Assembly: GCA_014360005.1 (NCBI GenBank) | Contig: JACIYI010000011.1 | Location: 1 to 64,000 of the forward strand | Reading direction: 5' to 3' | DNA from: Candidatus Aminicenantota bacterium | GTDB taxonomy: Bacteria > Acidobacteriota > Aminicenantia > Aminicenantales > Saccharicenantaceae | DNA: 64,000 bases | Shown here: positions 35,549 through 44,678 of the stretch, one piece after another | Layout of the letters: each line of letters begins with the position of its first letter | How positions within the stretch are numbered: the first letter of the stretch is position 1 | The notes under the pieces: model-generated | Database searches by the model: none | Seen by the model: only the letters and a program-made list of their open reading frames with translations | What the model was told of the DNA's origin: nothing | Program-made: the position numbers and the translations under genes

Positions 35549-35949
35549 ATAATTTTCCTATTTTTTAATAGTGAAAAATTACCTACCCCTAATGGGGATG
35601 GGGGGCCCGCTTAATCGGCACACCCTTCATCTTTCCTGATTTTTTTATCGCAATTCCCAGGATTTCCTTTATTCCTTTTTTTGAATTTTTGGCAGGTAAA
35701 ATTATCGGGTTGCGAAAATTGGCGAGCCGCCCAAAAGGCTGAATGATTATAGAAATTGCCCCCGCCGTGCAGTTCCGGAGCTTGTTCTGGGCTTTTAGTT
35801 TATCTGCCAAAAGAGACGAGGGCTAAACAGATTCGAGGGTTGCTTTTTAGGGGATAATTGTCGCGATTATTAAGATTGACCAAATTACTTATCAGTTACT
35901 GTCAGCCCAGGCAAAAGAAAATCGGAAAAATCTAGGGTGTCCCGATTTA
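35513..35949. mobile_element. MITE-like element of about 435 bp with duplicated left end
   Basis: The right end (35934-35948) is the inverted copy of AAATCGGGACACCCT. The left end has this motif twice in tandem as 18-base units (35513-35530 and 35531-35548). Inner bases continue the similarity with about four mismatches over 18. The 385-base interior has no convincing gene; a minus-strand open frame at 35589-35810 lacks a ribosome site. The left end overlaps the GH28-like stop codon and the right end supplies part of the TAA stop of the S10 peptidase gene. Confidence 0.68.
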
Positions 35950-37548
35950 TTTGGCCCAGGAGATGAAGGCGGCCAGGTCGCTTCTCAACTTCTTAAGCGA
36001 AGGCTTATGGATGTACATCATGTGTCCGGCCTCATAATAGCCCATCCGCACCCTGTCCCGGAACGAGCCATCCAGCATCAGCTGGCTGAAAGTGTACTCG
36101 GTCCCGAAGAAGGGCGTGGCCCCGTCATAAAAGCCGTTGCAGCAAAAAACTTTCAGAGCCGTATTCTCGGCCATGGCCTGCCTCAAGGTTTCGGCCACGT
36201 ACAACGCCCCATCCCTGGAACTGCGTCCCACCGCTCTGGTAACGCTCGGAACCCGGGCCGGTCCTGGCTGGAAGTTGAAATTCCAGGGATAAACATTGCC
36301 GTAAATGGCATAGGGGACTTCTTTCTTGTAATTCAAGACTGTCCCCACGTAGTTATTCAGAGCAGCCGAAAAAGACCCCATTATCAGCGCACTGGACGGA
36401 TCATATTCGTAGCTTTCGGCAGCTGCGTCCGAGTCCTTGCCGGTGAACCGGCTGTCCAGCCGCCCGACCGTTAGCCGCCTGTCACGCAGTAGCTCCTTGA
36501 CAAACCGGTCATGCCTGACCCGCAGGTTGGAATTTTTCAGATAATCAACCGACAATCCGGTCAGCTCCGACATTTTCCTGGCCACCGCTTCTACCTGCCC
36601 GGCCGCCAACAGGTTCCCCCTGACCAGGGCCGGCAGGTACTCATTCACAGCGAATTCCCTGGCCTCCTGCAGCAACATGGTCAGCTCTTTTTTCTGGTTG
36701 GCTTCGGGCAATTTCTTATGATACCAGGCCGTGGCCGTGTAATGCGGCAGGAAAACCAGATAAGAAAGATTGTTGCCTGGATTAAAAGACAGAGTAGCAA
36801 AATCAAGAACGCTGGACAGCAATATTATTCCGTTCAGGTAGATTCCATAGGTCCGGTTCTGCAGCACCCCGGACAGCACAGCCGCCCTGGTCGTCCCGTA
36901 ACTTTCTCCCAGCAAAAACTTGGGCGAACTCCAGCGGTCGAATTTGGTCAGGTAAATTCGGATGAATTCGGCAAAGGCCTGGCCGTCCTCTTCCACGCCG
37001 TGAAACTGGCTGCCGTCTTCACCGGGCAGCGGCCGACTGTAGCCCGTGGACACGGCATCAATAAAAACCAGGTCGGTCACATCGAGCAGCGACCACTGGC
37101 TATCTACCACCCCGGCCGGCGTCTTGAGCGGGTAGCCGTTTTCGTCCATGGCCACCCGCTTGGGCCCGACTCCACCCAGGTGCAACCAGACTGTCGACGA
37201 ACCCGGCCCACCGTTGAAACAGAACATTACCGGCCTGGTCGATTTATCTTTAACGTCGTCTCTGGTATAGGCTACGAAGAACATTGAGGCTCCGGGCGTT
37301 TCGTCCTGTTTCAATACGGTCAACTCTCCGGCCGTGGCCGTGTAGGGCACGATCTTGCCTTCTATCACCACCTGATTCCTGGTCACAGAAAAGGGTCGGG
37401 GTTCGGGTCTGGTGACTTTCTTGGTCTCCTGGGTCTGAGGTTGGGTCTTGGCTTCTGGTCTGGTTTGAGATAAAGCCGGGGACAGAACGATAACCAGCGC
37501 AACCAGCCCGGTTATCACAGCTAAAAATTTCTTAAATCCCTTGATCAT
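35947..37548 (-). CDS. Exported S10-family serine carboxypeptidase-like protein
   Basis: A 533-residue peptidase S10 relative. It has a signal peptide (1-28, ending PALSQ), a Lys/Gln/Pro-rich linker, then the alpha/beta-hydrolase core. Seen are NGGPGSS (112-118, substrate carboxylate binding), GESYG with nucleophile Ser216, a CNGFYDGATPFF segment with the acid and GHMMYIHK with the catalytic histidine at about 509. S10 enzymes remove C-terminal residues from peptides, normally at acidic pH. AAGGAGG lies six bases before the ATG, and a good promoter lies 46 bases upstream. The stop codon lies in a MITE end. It fits the peptide-use genes at 44-54 kb. Confidence 0.87.
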   Translation of the reverse strand: MIKGFKKFLAVITGLVALVIVLSPALSQTRPEAKTQPQTQETKKVTRPEPRPFSVTRNQVVIEGKIVPYTATAGELTVLKQDETPGASMFFVAYTRDDVKDKSTRPVMFCFNGGPGSSTVWLHLGGVGPKRVAMDENGYPLKTPAGVVDSQWSLLDVTDLVFIDAVSTGYSRPLPGEDGSQFHGVEEDGQAFAEFIRIYLTKFDRWSSPKFLLGESYGTTRAAVLSGVLQNRTYGIYLNGIILLSSVLDFATLSFNPGNNLSYLVFLPHYTATAWYHKKLPEANQKKELTMLLQEAREFAVNEYLPALVRGNLLAAGQVEAVARKMSELTGLSVDYLKNSNLRVRHDRFVKELLRDRRLTVGRLDSRFTGKDSDAAAESYEYDPSSALIMGSFSAALNNYVGTVLNYKKEVPYAIYGNVYPWNFNFQPGPARVPSVTRAVGRSSRDGALYVAETLRQAMAENTALKVFCCNGFYDGATPFFGTEYTFSQLMLDGSFRDRVRMGYYEAGHMMYIHKPSLKKLRSDLAAFISWAK

Positions 37549-37594
37549 TAGGGCCTCCTTCGGTCAATCGACAAATACCTGACATTTTCCAACT

Positions 37595-37624
37595 CTTATA
37601 AATGGATTGACCGGAATTTGTCAA
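37595..37624 (-). promoter_or_regulatory. Sigma-70 promoter of the S10 peptidase gene
   Basis: On the minus strand a perfect TTGACA, an 18-base spacer and TATAAG (five of six), ending 46 bases before the ATG at 37548. Confidence 0.62.
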
Positions 37625-37678
37625 ATAAAATTTAAATTTAAAAGATCAAGAAACGAGAAACGATCAGTGTTTCTGGCT

Positions 37679-39058
37679 TTAATAAGAAATGCTCATGGAA
37701 AAACCGCCGCTGCCGCTGCCGAAGCGGGGATTAACCACGTGGCTGAAAATAGACCCCCAGGAATAACTTACTCCGACCGAAAAATAATACTCATATGAAG
37801 TGGCCAGCTGCTTTCTCATCAGCAGGACATCCTCCCAGGAAGCGCCGGCTTTGGCGATGGAAATCAGGTCATGAATCCTGGAATAACTGCCATGGACATT
37901 CACCGAAAATCCCCTGAATAACCTGACCGACAGGTCAGTTCCAAGCTCTATCCGGTACTTGCTGAAGTCATGAAAATAGTGTGAGCCTTCGATCCCGGTG
38001 GTGATAGTGCCCCATTTTTGCTTCAGTTCGAGGGTGGCTGACAGGTTTTCACTTACCAGGAACTGCCTGGTACGGTCAAAAATGGTTTCCTCGAAATAAA
38101 AAGCCGGCCCCACATCCAGGCTGTAGGTCAACCGCAACTGTCTCTTGGTTGACTGCGAATAGGGGAAAATGTTGTATTCAATGGCCGGTGAAATCCTGGA
38201 AGCAAACTTGATATTCTGGTAGGTAGAGCTGGTCAGCGTGGCAAAAGCCCCGATCGACCAGTGCTCCCCCAGGCTTCGGGCCACCAGCCCCCGGAAGCTA
38301 TAACCATGAGACTGGCTGATGTAGGTCAGGTCTTCATACTCAAAGGAGTTGCGGTAAAAATTGCCACTTACCGATAACCTGATTTTCCAATCAGGTGTCA
38401 CCCGGTTGGCCGAGAAGTTGCCGAAGAAACTCTGGTAAGAATAGCTTTTTTCCCCGTTGAGGAAGCTGTTGGCACTCAGGCTGAAAACCCAGAAATTCCA
38501 GGGGTCGACCACGGCCGTCGGCCGGACCTCTTCCTCCAGTTTGATTTTTAACTTCCGGGCCGCCGGCGTCCGGCCAGCCAGCGGCACCAGGCCGGTTTTG
38601 ATGGCTTGAGCGATTGCCTGTTGCTGCTTTTCTTTTTCCATCCCTTCTGGCAGGCTGAGTTCAGACTGATAATTCTTCCCGGCCAGTTCTTTCTGTCCGG
38701 CGAAAACGATTTTGATTATTCTCTGTCCTTCCCTGAACTCCTCAGTCATGGCGACGGTCACATTGGCCTCTTCCTGGCTGGAGACAAAATCGGCGAAGGA
38801 GACCTCCTGTTTCAATATTTCCAGCGGTACCTCTAATGTCTCGACGAAAACCTTGAGGCTCCTGGCTTCGTAGTCTTCGCCGTTCATCTGCGAAAAGAGG
38901 GGAAATGGCAGCAGTATGAAAATTACGGAGAGCAGTAACAAACTAACAGCACTGCCGGCCTGTCTTCTGGCGGCGACCTGGTTTCTTCCCAAAAGTACCC
39001 GGCTGGAAGCCGCAGCCTTCATTTTACCGGTCGTTACTTCCATTTCTTTTTTCCTCAT
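37679..39058 (-). CDS. Outer-membrane beta-barrel protein, paralogue B
   Basis: A 459-residue exported protein. A basic N-terminus and a late signal helix (about 37-57, ending FPLFSQ) precede a periplasmic domain of about 110 residues (SLKVFVETLEVPLEIL onward). A linker follows, then a barrel-like C-terminal half with alternating aromatic strands such as NFWVFSLSANSFLNGEKSY and YFSVGVSYSWGSIFSHVVNP, ending in tyrosine as outer-membrane barrels do. It is about one third to one half identical by eye to the gene immediately upstream (39192). AGGGGT lies before the ATG. Function unknown. Confidence 0.72.
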   Translation of the reverse strand: MRKKEMEVTTGKMKAAASSRVLLGRNQVAARRQAGSAVSLLLLSVIFILLPFPLFSQMNGEDYEARSLKVFVETLEVPLEILKQEVSFADFVSSQEEANVTVAMTEEFREGQRIIKIVFAGQKELAGKNYQSELSLPEGMEKEKQQQAIAQAIKTGLVPLAGRTPAARKLKIKLEEEVRPTAVVDPWNFWVFSLSANSFLNGEKSYSYQSFFGNFSANRVTPDWKIRLSVSGNFYRNSFEYEDLTYISQSHGYSFRGLVARSLGEHWSIGAFATLTSSTYQNIKFASRISPAIEYNIFPYSQSTKRQLRLTYSLDVGPAFYFEETIFDRTRQFLVSENLSATLELKQKWGTITTGIEGSHYFHDFSKYRIELGTDLSVRLFRGFSVNVHGSYSRIHDLISIAKAGASWEDVLLMRKQLATSYEYYFSVGVSYSWGSIFSHVVNPRFGSGSGGFSMSISY

Positions 39059-39191
39059 GGTTTATACCCCTGGAGTTTTGCCTTGCTCATTTGGCCGCTC
39101 CCGGCCCGGGTTGGCTTCATTGCAGCCGCAACTTCTTCTTTTCCCGCCTGCTGGCCAATCCTTGACTGAAGCCCTTTCATCTTCTCCACTA

Positions 39192-40547
39192 TCAATCCAC
39201 CTCAATGTGAATGCCACCGCTGCTGACCGAGCCGAACCTGGGGTTAACCACGTTGGTGAAAATTGAGCCGAAGCTGTAGCTGACCCCGACAGCGAAGAAG
39301 TAGTTATAGGAGGTGGCCAGCATCTTGCGCTGCAAAAGGACCTCTTCCCAGGTAGCTCCGCCCTTGGGTAGCGACAGCTGGTCGTGAATGAGCGAAGCTC
39401 CGCCGAAAAGGTAAGCATTCAGGCCTTTGACCAGATTCAGGGAAATCACGTTGAAAATGGAAAGCTGGTGCTTGCTCAAATCGTGAAAATAGTGCGAGCC
39501 CTCGACCGAAGTGCTGATGCTGCCCCACTTTTCCCTTAAATCCAGGGTGATGGCCAGCGACTGGCTGAGCAAGGTTTCCTTCATCTGGTCGTACAGGGTC
39601 TCTTCGAAATACTTAGCCAGGGTTGGTCCCACCCTGTACAAGAAGCGCAACTGCCTGCGGGTCGATTCGGAATAGGGGAAAAGGTCGAATTCAATAGCCG
39701 GGGAGATGTTGATTTTCAGCCGGTGATTACTGTAGGTGGAGCTGGTAACCGAATAAAAGAAGCCGGCCGACCAGTGCTCACCCAGGCTTTTGACGAACAG
39801 CCCGCTGCCGCTGAAGGTCCGGGTGCTGGATTCCAGGTTCTGGTCTTCGTAGGTATAACGGTCATGGCTGTAGGAAGCGCTGGCGGTGAAATTGAATTTC
39901 ATATCCCTGGTAACCCTGTTGGCGGAAAAGGAACCGCGGATTGATTCTGAAGCATGAGCCTGTTCCCCTCTAAAATAACCGCTGCTGCTCAGGCTGAAGA
40001 CCCAGGATTTCCAGCGGTCGGCGGCTGGAGCCGGAGCGGTCTCTTCCTTCTGGAAGTCCACTTTGATTTTCTCCCTGATTGGGGTGCGGTTGACGTAGGC
40101 CATCAGGCCGATTTTAAGGACCTCAGTCAGCCCGGCCCGGATTTCCTCCTCTGTATCCGTTTTATGGGAAAAGAACCGGAAGATGTCATCCTGGCCCTGG
40201 AAACGGTTCTGGCCGATAAAAGTCAGGGTATATTCCCGGCCGCCGCTGCCGGTGGCCAGAGTGGTAATCAGCACATGGACATCGGCCTCTTTCCGTTCCC
40301 GGACATAATTAACAAAAGGAATTTCAGTCTTGATGTAATCGAGGTCGCAAGAACCACAATCTATATAAACTTTGGGAGCGGTTTTCTTGAGTTCTTCTAT
40401 TGATTTGCCGGTTTGCCCGCCAGCTGGCGATTGCTGGACCTGAGCCAGGCTGAGCCCGGCCGTCATCGCCAGGAGCGACAGGGTGAGCCAGAAAACCAGG
40501 CCTGAAGGTTTATTCCTGCCGTTCGTTTTTTCTCCTGTGGTTGGCAT
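39192..40547 (-). CDS. Outer-membrane beta-barrel protein, paralogue A
   Basis: A 451-residue paralogue of the following gene with the same plan: a signal peptide (about 18-36, ending GLSLAQ), a periplasmic domain opening VYIDCGSCDLDYIKTEIPFV with a distinctive CGSC, then a barrel half. Shared stretches include the SANRVT strand, SLGEHWS, the GSHYFHDLSKH strand and FGSIFTNVVNPRFGS. The CGSC pair is absent from paralogue B. The two genes are 133 bases apart on the same strand, a recent tandem duplication by gene order. GGAG lies eight bases before the ATG. Role unknown; transport or sensing at the outer membrane is possible. Confidence 0.73.
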   Translation of the reverse strand: MPTTGEKTNGRNKPSGLVFWLTLSLLAMTAGLSLAQVQQSPAGGQTGKSIEELKKTAPKVYIDCGSCDLDYIKTEIPFVNYVRERKEADVHVLITTLATGSGGREYTLTFIGQNRFQGQDDIFRFFSHKTDTEEEIRAGLTEVLKIGLMAYVNRTPIREKIKVDFQKEETAPAPAADRWKSWVFSLSSSGYFRGEQAHASESIRGSFSANRVTRDMKFNFTASASYSHDRYTYEDQNLESSTRTFSGSGLFVKSLGEHWSAGFFYSVTSSTYSNHRLKINISPAIEFDLFPYSESTRRQLRFLYRVGPTLAKYFEETLYDQMKETLLSQSLAITLDLREKWGSISTSVEGSHYFHDLSKHQLSIFNVISLNLVKGLNAYLFGGASLIHDQLSLPKGGATWEEVLLQRKMLATSYNYFFAVGVSYSFGSIFTNVVNPRFGSVSSGGIHIEVD

Positions 40548-40653
40548 CTTTTTTTCTCCAGTCCGGGACGGAACTTAAAAATTACCTGTTAACTATACGT
40601 TGGCGACCGGAAAAACGTTACAGAAACGCCACAAAAAAGGAAAAAAATTGTAT

Positions 40654-42469
40654 TTATCTGCCAGCCGGCCGCAGCATCACTTTTTCCAGTTTAAGGGCGT
40701 TGTTGTTGGCTAACCCGGTTATCTTGAACTTGAGGACATGTTTTCCGGCTGCCAGTTTGACCTGGCCCAGGCAGTGAGTGGCCGGGAAATAGATAGAAGG
40801 AGATGGCTCTGATTCTCCCCGCACCACCTCCCGGTCGTCTATTTCTACCAGGAAAGTGCTTTTCCCGCCCCACTGCCAGGCATAAGAAGCTAGCAGTTTA
40901 AACCGGCCGCCCCTCGGCAGCTCGAATTCCCACTCGGGGAAATCATTGACGTTCTGCCAGTTGGTAAGCATGGTGGTGCGGTAGAAATAGTCCAGGTAAG
41001 CCCGCTGGCCCATCTGCGACTTTATTTCAGCCAGGAAGACCGGAAGTTCCAGCAGTCCATCTGCTCCTGGCTTCAAGTGATATGGCTCGGCCTGCGGTTC
41101 TCCCTTAACTTCCACCACCACCGTGGCCACTGGATCAGGAGCCTGATCGGGTAACTTGATGGTTACATCGTTTCCTTTGCTGGAATAGCTCAGTTTTTCC
41201 CGGTTGGCCAGAAAATAAACCTTTTGAACTCTATTTTTAAGCCCGGGCAGGATAATCTTTTTTTCCTGCGGCCAGCCCATGATATGGACAAAAAGCCTGT
41301 TCCCCTTAACCGTGCACCGTCCAAAGAACGGCAGTTTCTCAAAGACGCTCGGCTCAGTTCCGTAAATCGCTTCTCCGTTGACCTTCAACCAGTGGCCAAT
41401 CTGCTTCAACCTTTCCACAAACTCCGGCTGGATGGTGCCGTCCGGACGGGGCCCGATATTAAGCAGCAAATTGCCTCCCTTGCTGGCGATTTCAATAAGC
41501 TGCCGGATGAGCTGGGGCCCGCTTCTGAATTCAGTTTCATAATGGTTATAGCCCCAGCCGTTGAAATTCATGGTCAGACAGACTTCCCATAACCGCAAGC
41601 TGCCATCCTCATTCCGCCAGCCGGTGGCCGGGACGTAGTTCTCCGGTGTCCCGAAATCGCCCAGCCCCGGGGCCCGGTTAAATAACCGGTCGTTGATGAT
41701 TATGTCCGGCTTGAGCTGGCGCAGCATCCTGCCGATTCCCTCGGCCTGGTAATCCTCGTTCTTATGCTCCCACTCACCGTCAAACCACATAATAGCCGGC
41801 TGGTATTTAAGCACCAGCTCCTGCAGCTGGCTTTTCATGTAGCTGACGTATCTTTTGAAATCTGCCCTTCGGGCCGGCCGGTCTTTCTCCCACCTGCGCC
41901 GCGGTAAATAGTCGGGGTGATACCAGTCCATGATCGAGTAATAAAAACCAATGGGCAGGTTTTCTTCCCGGCAGGCCTGGACCAGCTCGCCCAGCAAATC
42001 TTTTTTTATTTTTGCTCCCATACTGTCGTTGTCAGTGTAAGCACTGTCAAAAAGACAGAATCCATCGTGATGCTTTGAGGTGATGACAATGTACTTGACG
42101 CCAGCTTCCTTGGCCAGCTTAACCCAGTCCCGCGGATTGTAATTTACCGGGTTAAAACTCCGGGTATATTTCTGATATTCGGCCCAGGGTATCTGCAGCA
42201 GTTCCCGGGCCCACTCCTCTCGCCCGATCTGGGAATAGACCCCCCCAGTGAATGAACAGTCCAAATTTGGCCTCCCGGAACCAGTCGAGTCGGGACCGCT
42301 GGGCGCTTTTCTGCTCAGGAGCCGGAGCAGCCAGGACGGGCCCTATCAGCAGGATAATAATCAACGCTATCAAGAATAATTTCCAGCCGTCGGGTAGCTG
42401 CTTCTGGTTGGGTTGGGCCAGTTTCCCCAACCAAAATGAGATTTTTATAATCCGGTTTACTTTTGCCAT
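40654..42469 (-). pseudogene. GH29 alpha-L-fucosidase, frameshifted at a G7 tract
   Basis: Two frames together encode a full-length exported fucosidase of about 604 residues. The first (from ATG 42469, eight bases after GGAG) gives a signal peptide (LFLIALIIILLIGPVLAA) and RLDWFREAKFGLFIHWG. The second continues VYSQIGREEWAREL through the catalytic IMWFDGEW (nucleophile Asp) to the C-terminal carbohydrate-binding-like domain. They meet at seven G on the coding strand (42240-42246); six would restore the frame. The homopolymer suggests slippage: phase variation, recent decay or a sequencing error. All other GH29 motifs are intact, so the lesion is young if real. Confidence 0.82.
42240..42246 (-). 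repeat. G7 homopolymer at the fucosidase frameshift
   Basis: Seven G (C on the plus strand) lie in the codons for HWG-VYSQ. With six G the two halves fuse in frame. The tract is long enough for polymerase slippage. Confidence 0.8.
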
Positions 42470-42836
42470 CTGATTTTCTCCATAAAAATATCGCCACATT
42501 TTTCATTTTCTAATTTAACAGAAAATCATGAGGGAAATCATCCTTAAATTTAAAGTGTTTAACTGCTTGATATAATCTGCCAGACAGCTCGATGGGCTGG
42601 CCAGCCCTGGAGTCGCCAGCTGATCAAAGATCATCCTGTTGTTTTAATCGAAGGATCAATTTGCCCGGGCCACAAGACCAGTGAGAAAAGAACCAGGTTT
42701 CTGACGTCTCATTAAATGTCTCACCAAAAACCGAACACGGCTTTACCGGCAGACTCAACTCGCGCCAGTTTTAAGGCGGCGGGAACCAGACACAGACCAC
42801 CTTATTCGGAGTTCAATCATTTCAGGGGTCGGCTCG
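42470..42836 (+). other. Divergent intergenic region, promoter-like site only
   Basis: This 367-base region lies between the fucosidase (minus) and the sigma-54 activator (plus). A TTTAAA-N16-TATAAT site lies at 42549-42576. No -24/-12 sigma-54 promoter (TGGCAC-N5-TTGC) was seen and no gene is supported. Confidence 0.5.
42549..42576 (+). promoter_or_regulatory. Sigma-70-like promoter candidate for the activator gene
   Basis: TTTAAA (four of six), a 16-base spacer and a perfect TATAAT, about 260 bases before ATG 42837. The long leader makes the assignment tentative. Confidence 0.35.
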
Positions 42837-44198
42837 ATGACCGGAACGCAATTTATTTCCAGGATGATTGAAGTCATAGGGGAGGCCCTCCAGGTCGACC
42901 ATTTCCAGCTGGTAGCCTTCGACTACCGCCGCTGCCCTTTTTTCCAGCAATTCCGGGGGAAGAAACCCGCTCTCGAAGAGAGAGAACGCACCGAATTGAT
43001 TAACCGGGCCCTGGAAAGAAGGGAATTGCTGACGGCTTCGGTCAATCACGGCCAGGATATTCTGGCGGCTTGCTATCCCTTCTGGGCCCGGGGGCAGCTC
43101 CATGGTTTTGCCTACCTGGAGAGGCATGGTTCCCGCGAGTCTCTCGACGAGGCCGCTCTGGATATTCTGTCCTCGGCCGGGCCGCTGGTGAAACTGCTGT
43201 CAGAGGAGAACTCCCCGCCGGAAGAAATCAAGGTCAGGCCGGAAAATACCGGGCTGGAATTTCTGGGGCTCAGCCGGCCTTTCCGGATAATCCGGGAGCT
43301 GGTGGACAAAGTTAAAGAAGTCAGCTCTCCCGTTCTGGTTACCGGGGAAAGCGGCACCGGCAAAGAATTGATTGCCCGAATCATCCACCACAGCGGGCCG
43401 CGACGCCGGGGACAGTTTGTGGCCGTCAACTGCAGCGCCATTCCCGACAACCTGCTGGAATCGGAGCTCTTCGGTCACGCCAGGGGGGCTTTTACCGGGG
43501 CCCTCCGGGATAAACCCGGCCTGGTGGAAGAAGCCAGCGGCGGCACCTTCTTCCTGGACGAAATCGGGGACCTGTCCCTGCCCCTCCAGGCCAAGATCCT
43601 CCGGGTGCTGCAGGAAAAGGAAATCCGTCGCATCGGCGAAAACCGCAGCCGCCGGGTGGATGTCAGGTTCATCAGCGCCACCCACCGCCAGCTGGAGCAG
43701 GAAGTGGCTGCCGGCCGTTTCCGTCAGGACCTCTATTTTCGCCTCAGGATCATCACCATCGACATCCCGCCGCTGCGCCAGCGTCCCGAGGATATTCTGG
43801 TGCTGGTCAACCATTTTCTCGATAAGTATTGCCAGGAACTGAACAAGCCGAGAGCTTTTTTCTCGCCGGCTGCCCTGGAGCTTCTGCTCAAGTATGACTG
43901 GCCGGGAAATGTCCGCGAGCTGCAGAACGAAATCCAGCGGGCCCTGGTCCTGTCCGGGAACAGCCGGGTGATTGAGGAGGAGTGGCTGTCGCCAGAAATC
44001 AGGCGAGCCAGGGAAAGACCGCTGCCCGACCGCTGGGATTATTCCCGGGCCAAGGCTGAGTTTGAGAAAAAATTCCTGGGTGAAGCCCTGCGCCATTTTA
44101 ATTTTCACCGGGCCAGGACGGCCGCGGCCATCGGCCTGACCCGCCAGGGACTCTTTCGCCTGATAAAAAAATACGGCCTGGACCGGGGGTCTAATTAA
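42837..44198 (+). CDS. Sigma-54-dependent activator with N-terminal GAF-like domain
   Basis: A 453-residue bacterial enhancer-binding protein. Residues 1-125 form a GAF-like sensor without a phosphorylatable receiver. The AAA+ domain follows with Walker A GESGTGKE (170-177), the sigma-54 contact loop GAFTGA (217-222), Walker B FFLDEIG (238-244) and an arginine-rich sensor region (FRQDLYFRLRIITIDIPPLR part). A Fis-type helix-turn-helix closes the protein (ARTAAAIGLTRQGLFRLIKK). It would open sigma-54 promoters on binding a small ligand. Its target is not evident: it is divergent from the fucosidase gene and followed by a zinc-ribbon gene. AGGGGT lies before the ATG. Confidence 0.9.
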   Translation: MTGTQFISRMIEVIGEALQVDHFQLVAFDYRRCPFFQQFRGKKPALEERERTELINRALERRELLTASVNHGQDILAACYPFWARGQLHGFAYLERHGSRESLDEAALDILSSAGPLVKLLSEENSPPEEIKVRPENTGLEFLGLSRPFRIIRELVDKVKEVSSPVLVTGESGTGKELIARIIHHSGPRRRGQFVAVNCSAIPDNLLESELFGHARGAFTGALRDKPGLVEEASGGTFFLDEIGDLSLPLQAKILRVLQEKEIRRIGENRSRRVDVRFISATHRQLEQEVAAGRFRQDLYFRLRIITIDIPPLRQRPEDILVLVNHFLDKYCQELNKPRAFFSPAALELLLKYDWPGNVRELQNEIQRALVLSGNSRVIEEEWLSPEIRRARERPLPDRWDYSRAKAEFEKKFLGEALRHFNFHRARTAAAIGLTRQGLFRLIKKYGLDRGSN

Positions 44199-44199
44199 G

Positions 44200-44228
44200 T
44201 TGAACCGCCCTGTCTTTTCTGTTAAATT
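44200..44228 (+). promoter_or_regulatory. Promoter giving a leaderless transcript
   Basis: TTGAAC, a 17-base spacer and TAAATT, ending nine bases before ATG 44238. The start point would fall two or three bases before the ATG. No Shine-Dalgarno is present. Confidence 0.42.
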
Positions 44229-44237
44229 CTAACTACC

Positions 44238-44552
44238 ATGGAAGGCAAAGAGAAAAAAGAAAAAGGGGAAAAGGTTTTTCAGCTGGTCTGCCCCCACTGT
44301 AATGCCCGCCTGTGGGTTGATGCCGACCTGAAGGAAATTATCCAGTCAGAAAAAGGTCCCAGGAAGAAGGCCTCCTTCGATGAGCTTCTGCTCAAAGAAA
44401 AGAAGAAAGCCGAGGAAATCGGCCAGAAGTTCGAATCGACCGTCGAGCTGCGGCAGAAAAAATTAGAACAGGCCAAGCAGGCTTTTGAGAAAGCCCTGAG
44501 TCACCTGGATGAACTGGAGCAGGAAATAGAAGAAGAGAAAGAGAACAAGTAG
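44238..44552 (+). CDS. Small zinc-knuckle coiled-coil protein
   Basis: A 104-residue, very charged protein. One knuckle CPHCNARLW (about 18-26) is followed by a helix-forming C-terminal half (residues 45-104) rich in Lys and Glu with heptad-like leucines, a likely coiled coil. A single CX2C suggests zinc binding through dimerisation. No signal or membrane segment. It lacks a ribosome site, but a promoter-like site ends nine bases before the ATG, consistent with a leaderless message. Function unknown. Confidence 0.6.
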   Translation: MEGKEKKEKGEKVFQLVCPHCNARLWVDADLKEIIQSEKGPRKKASFDELLLKEKKKAEEIGQKFESTVELRQKKLEQAKQAFEKALSHLDELEQEIEEEKENK

Positions 44553-44678
44553 CCCGCCAAGATACCTTAAAATTTTTTTGCCTTTCCCCCTTGCTGATAA
44601 TCTGCCCGATTGAAACCATCCGAACCCGTTGGCCAGTCTTTTCTTGTAATTTAAATAAATTGCCTCTGGTAGTCGCGC

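Noticed and set aside
42470-42836. Possible sigma-54 promoter near the activator gene
   Set aside because: No TGGCAC-N5-TTGC-like site was found on reading the region.
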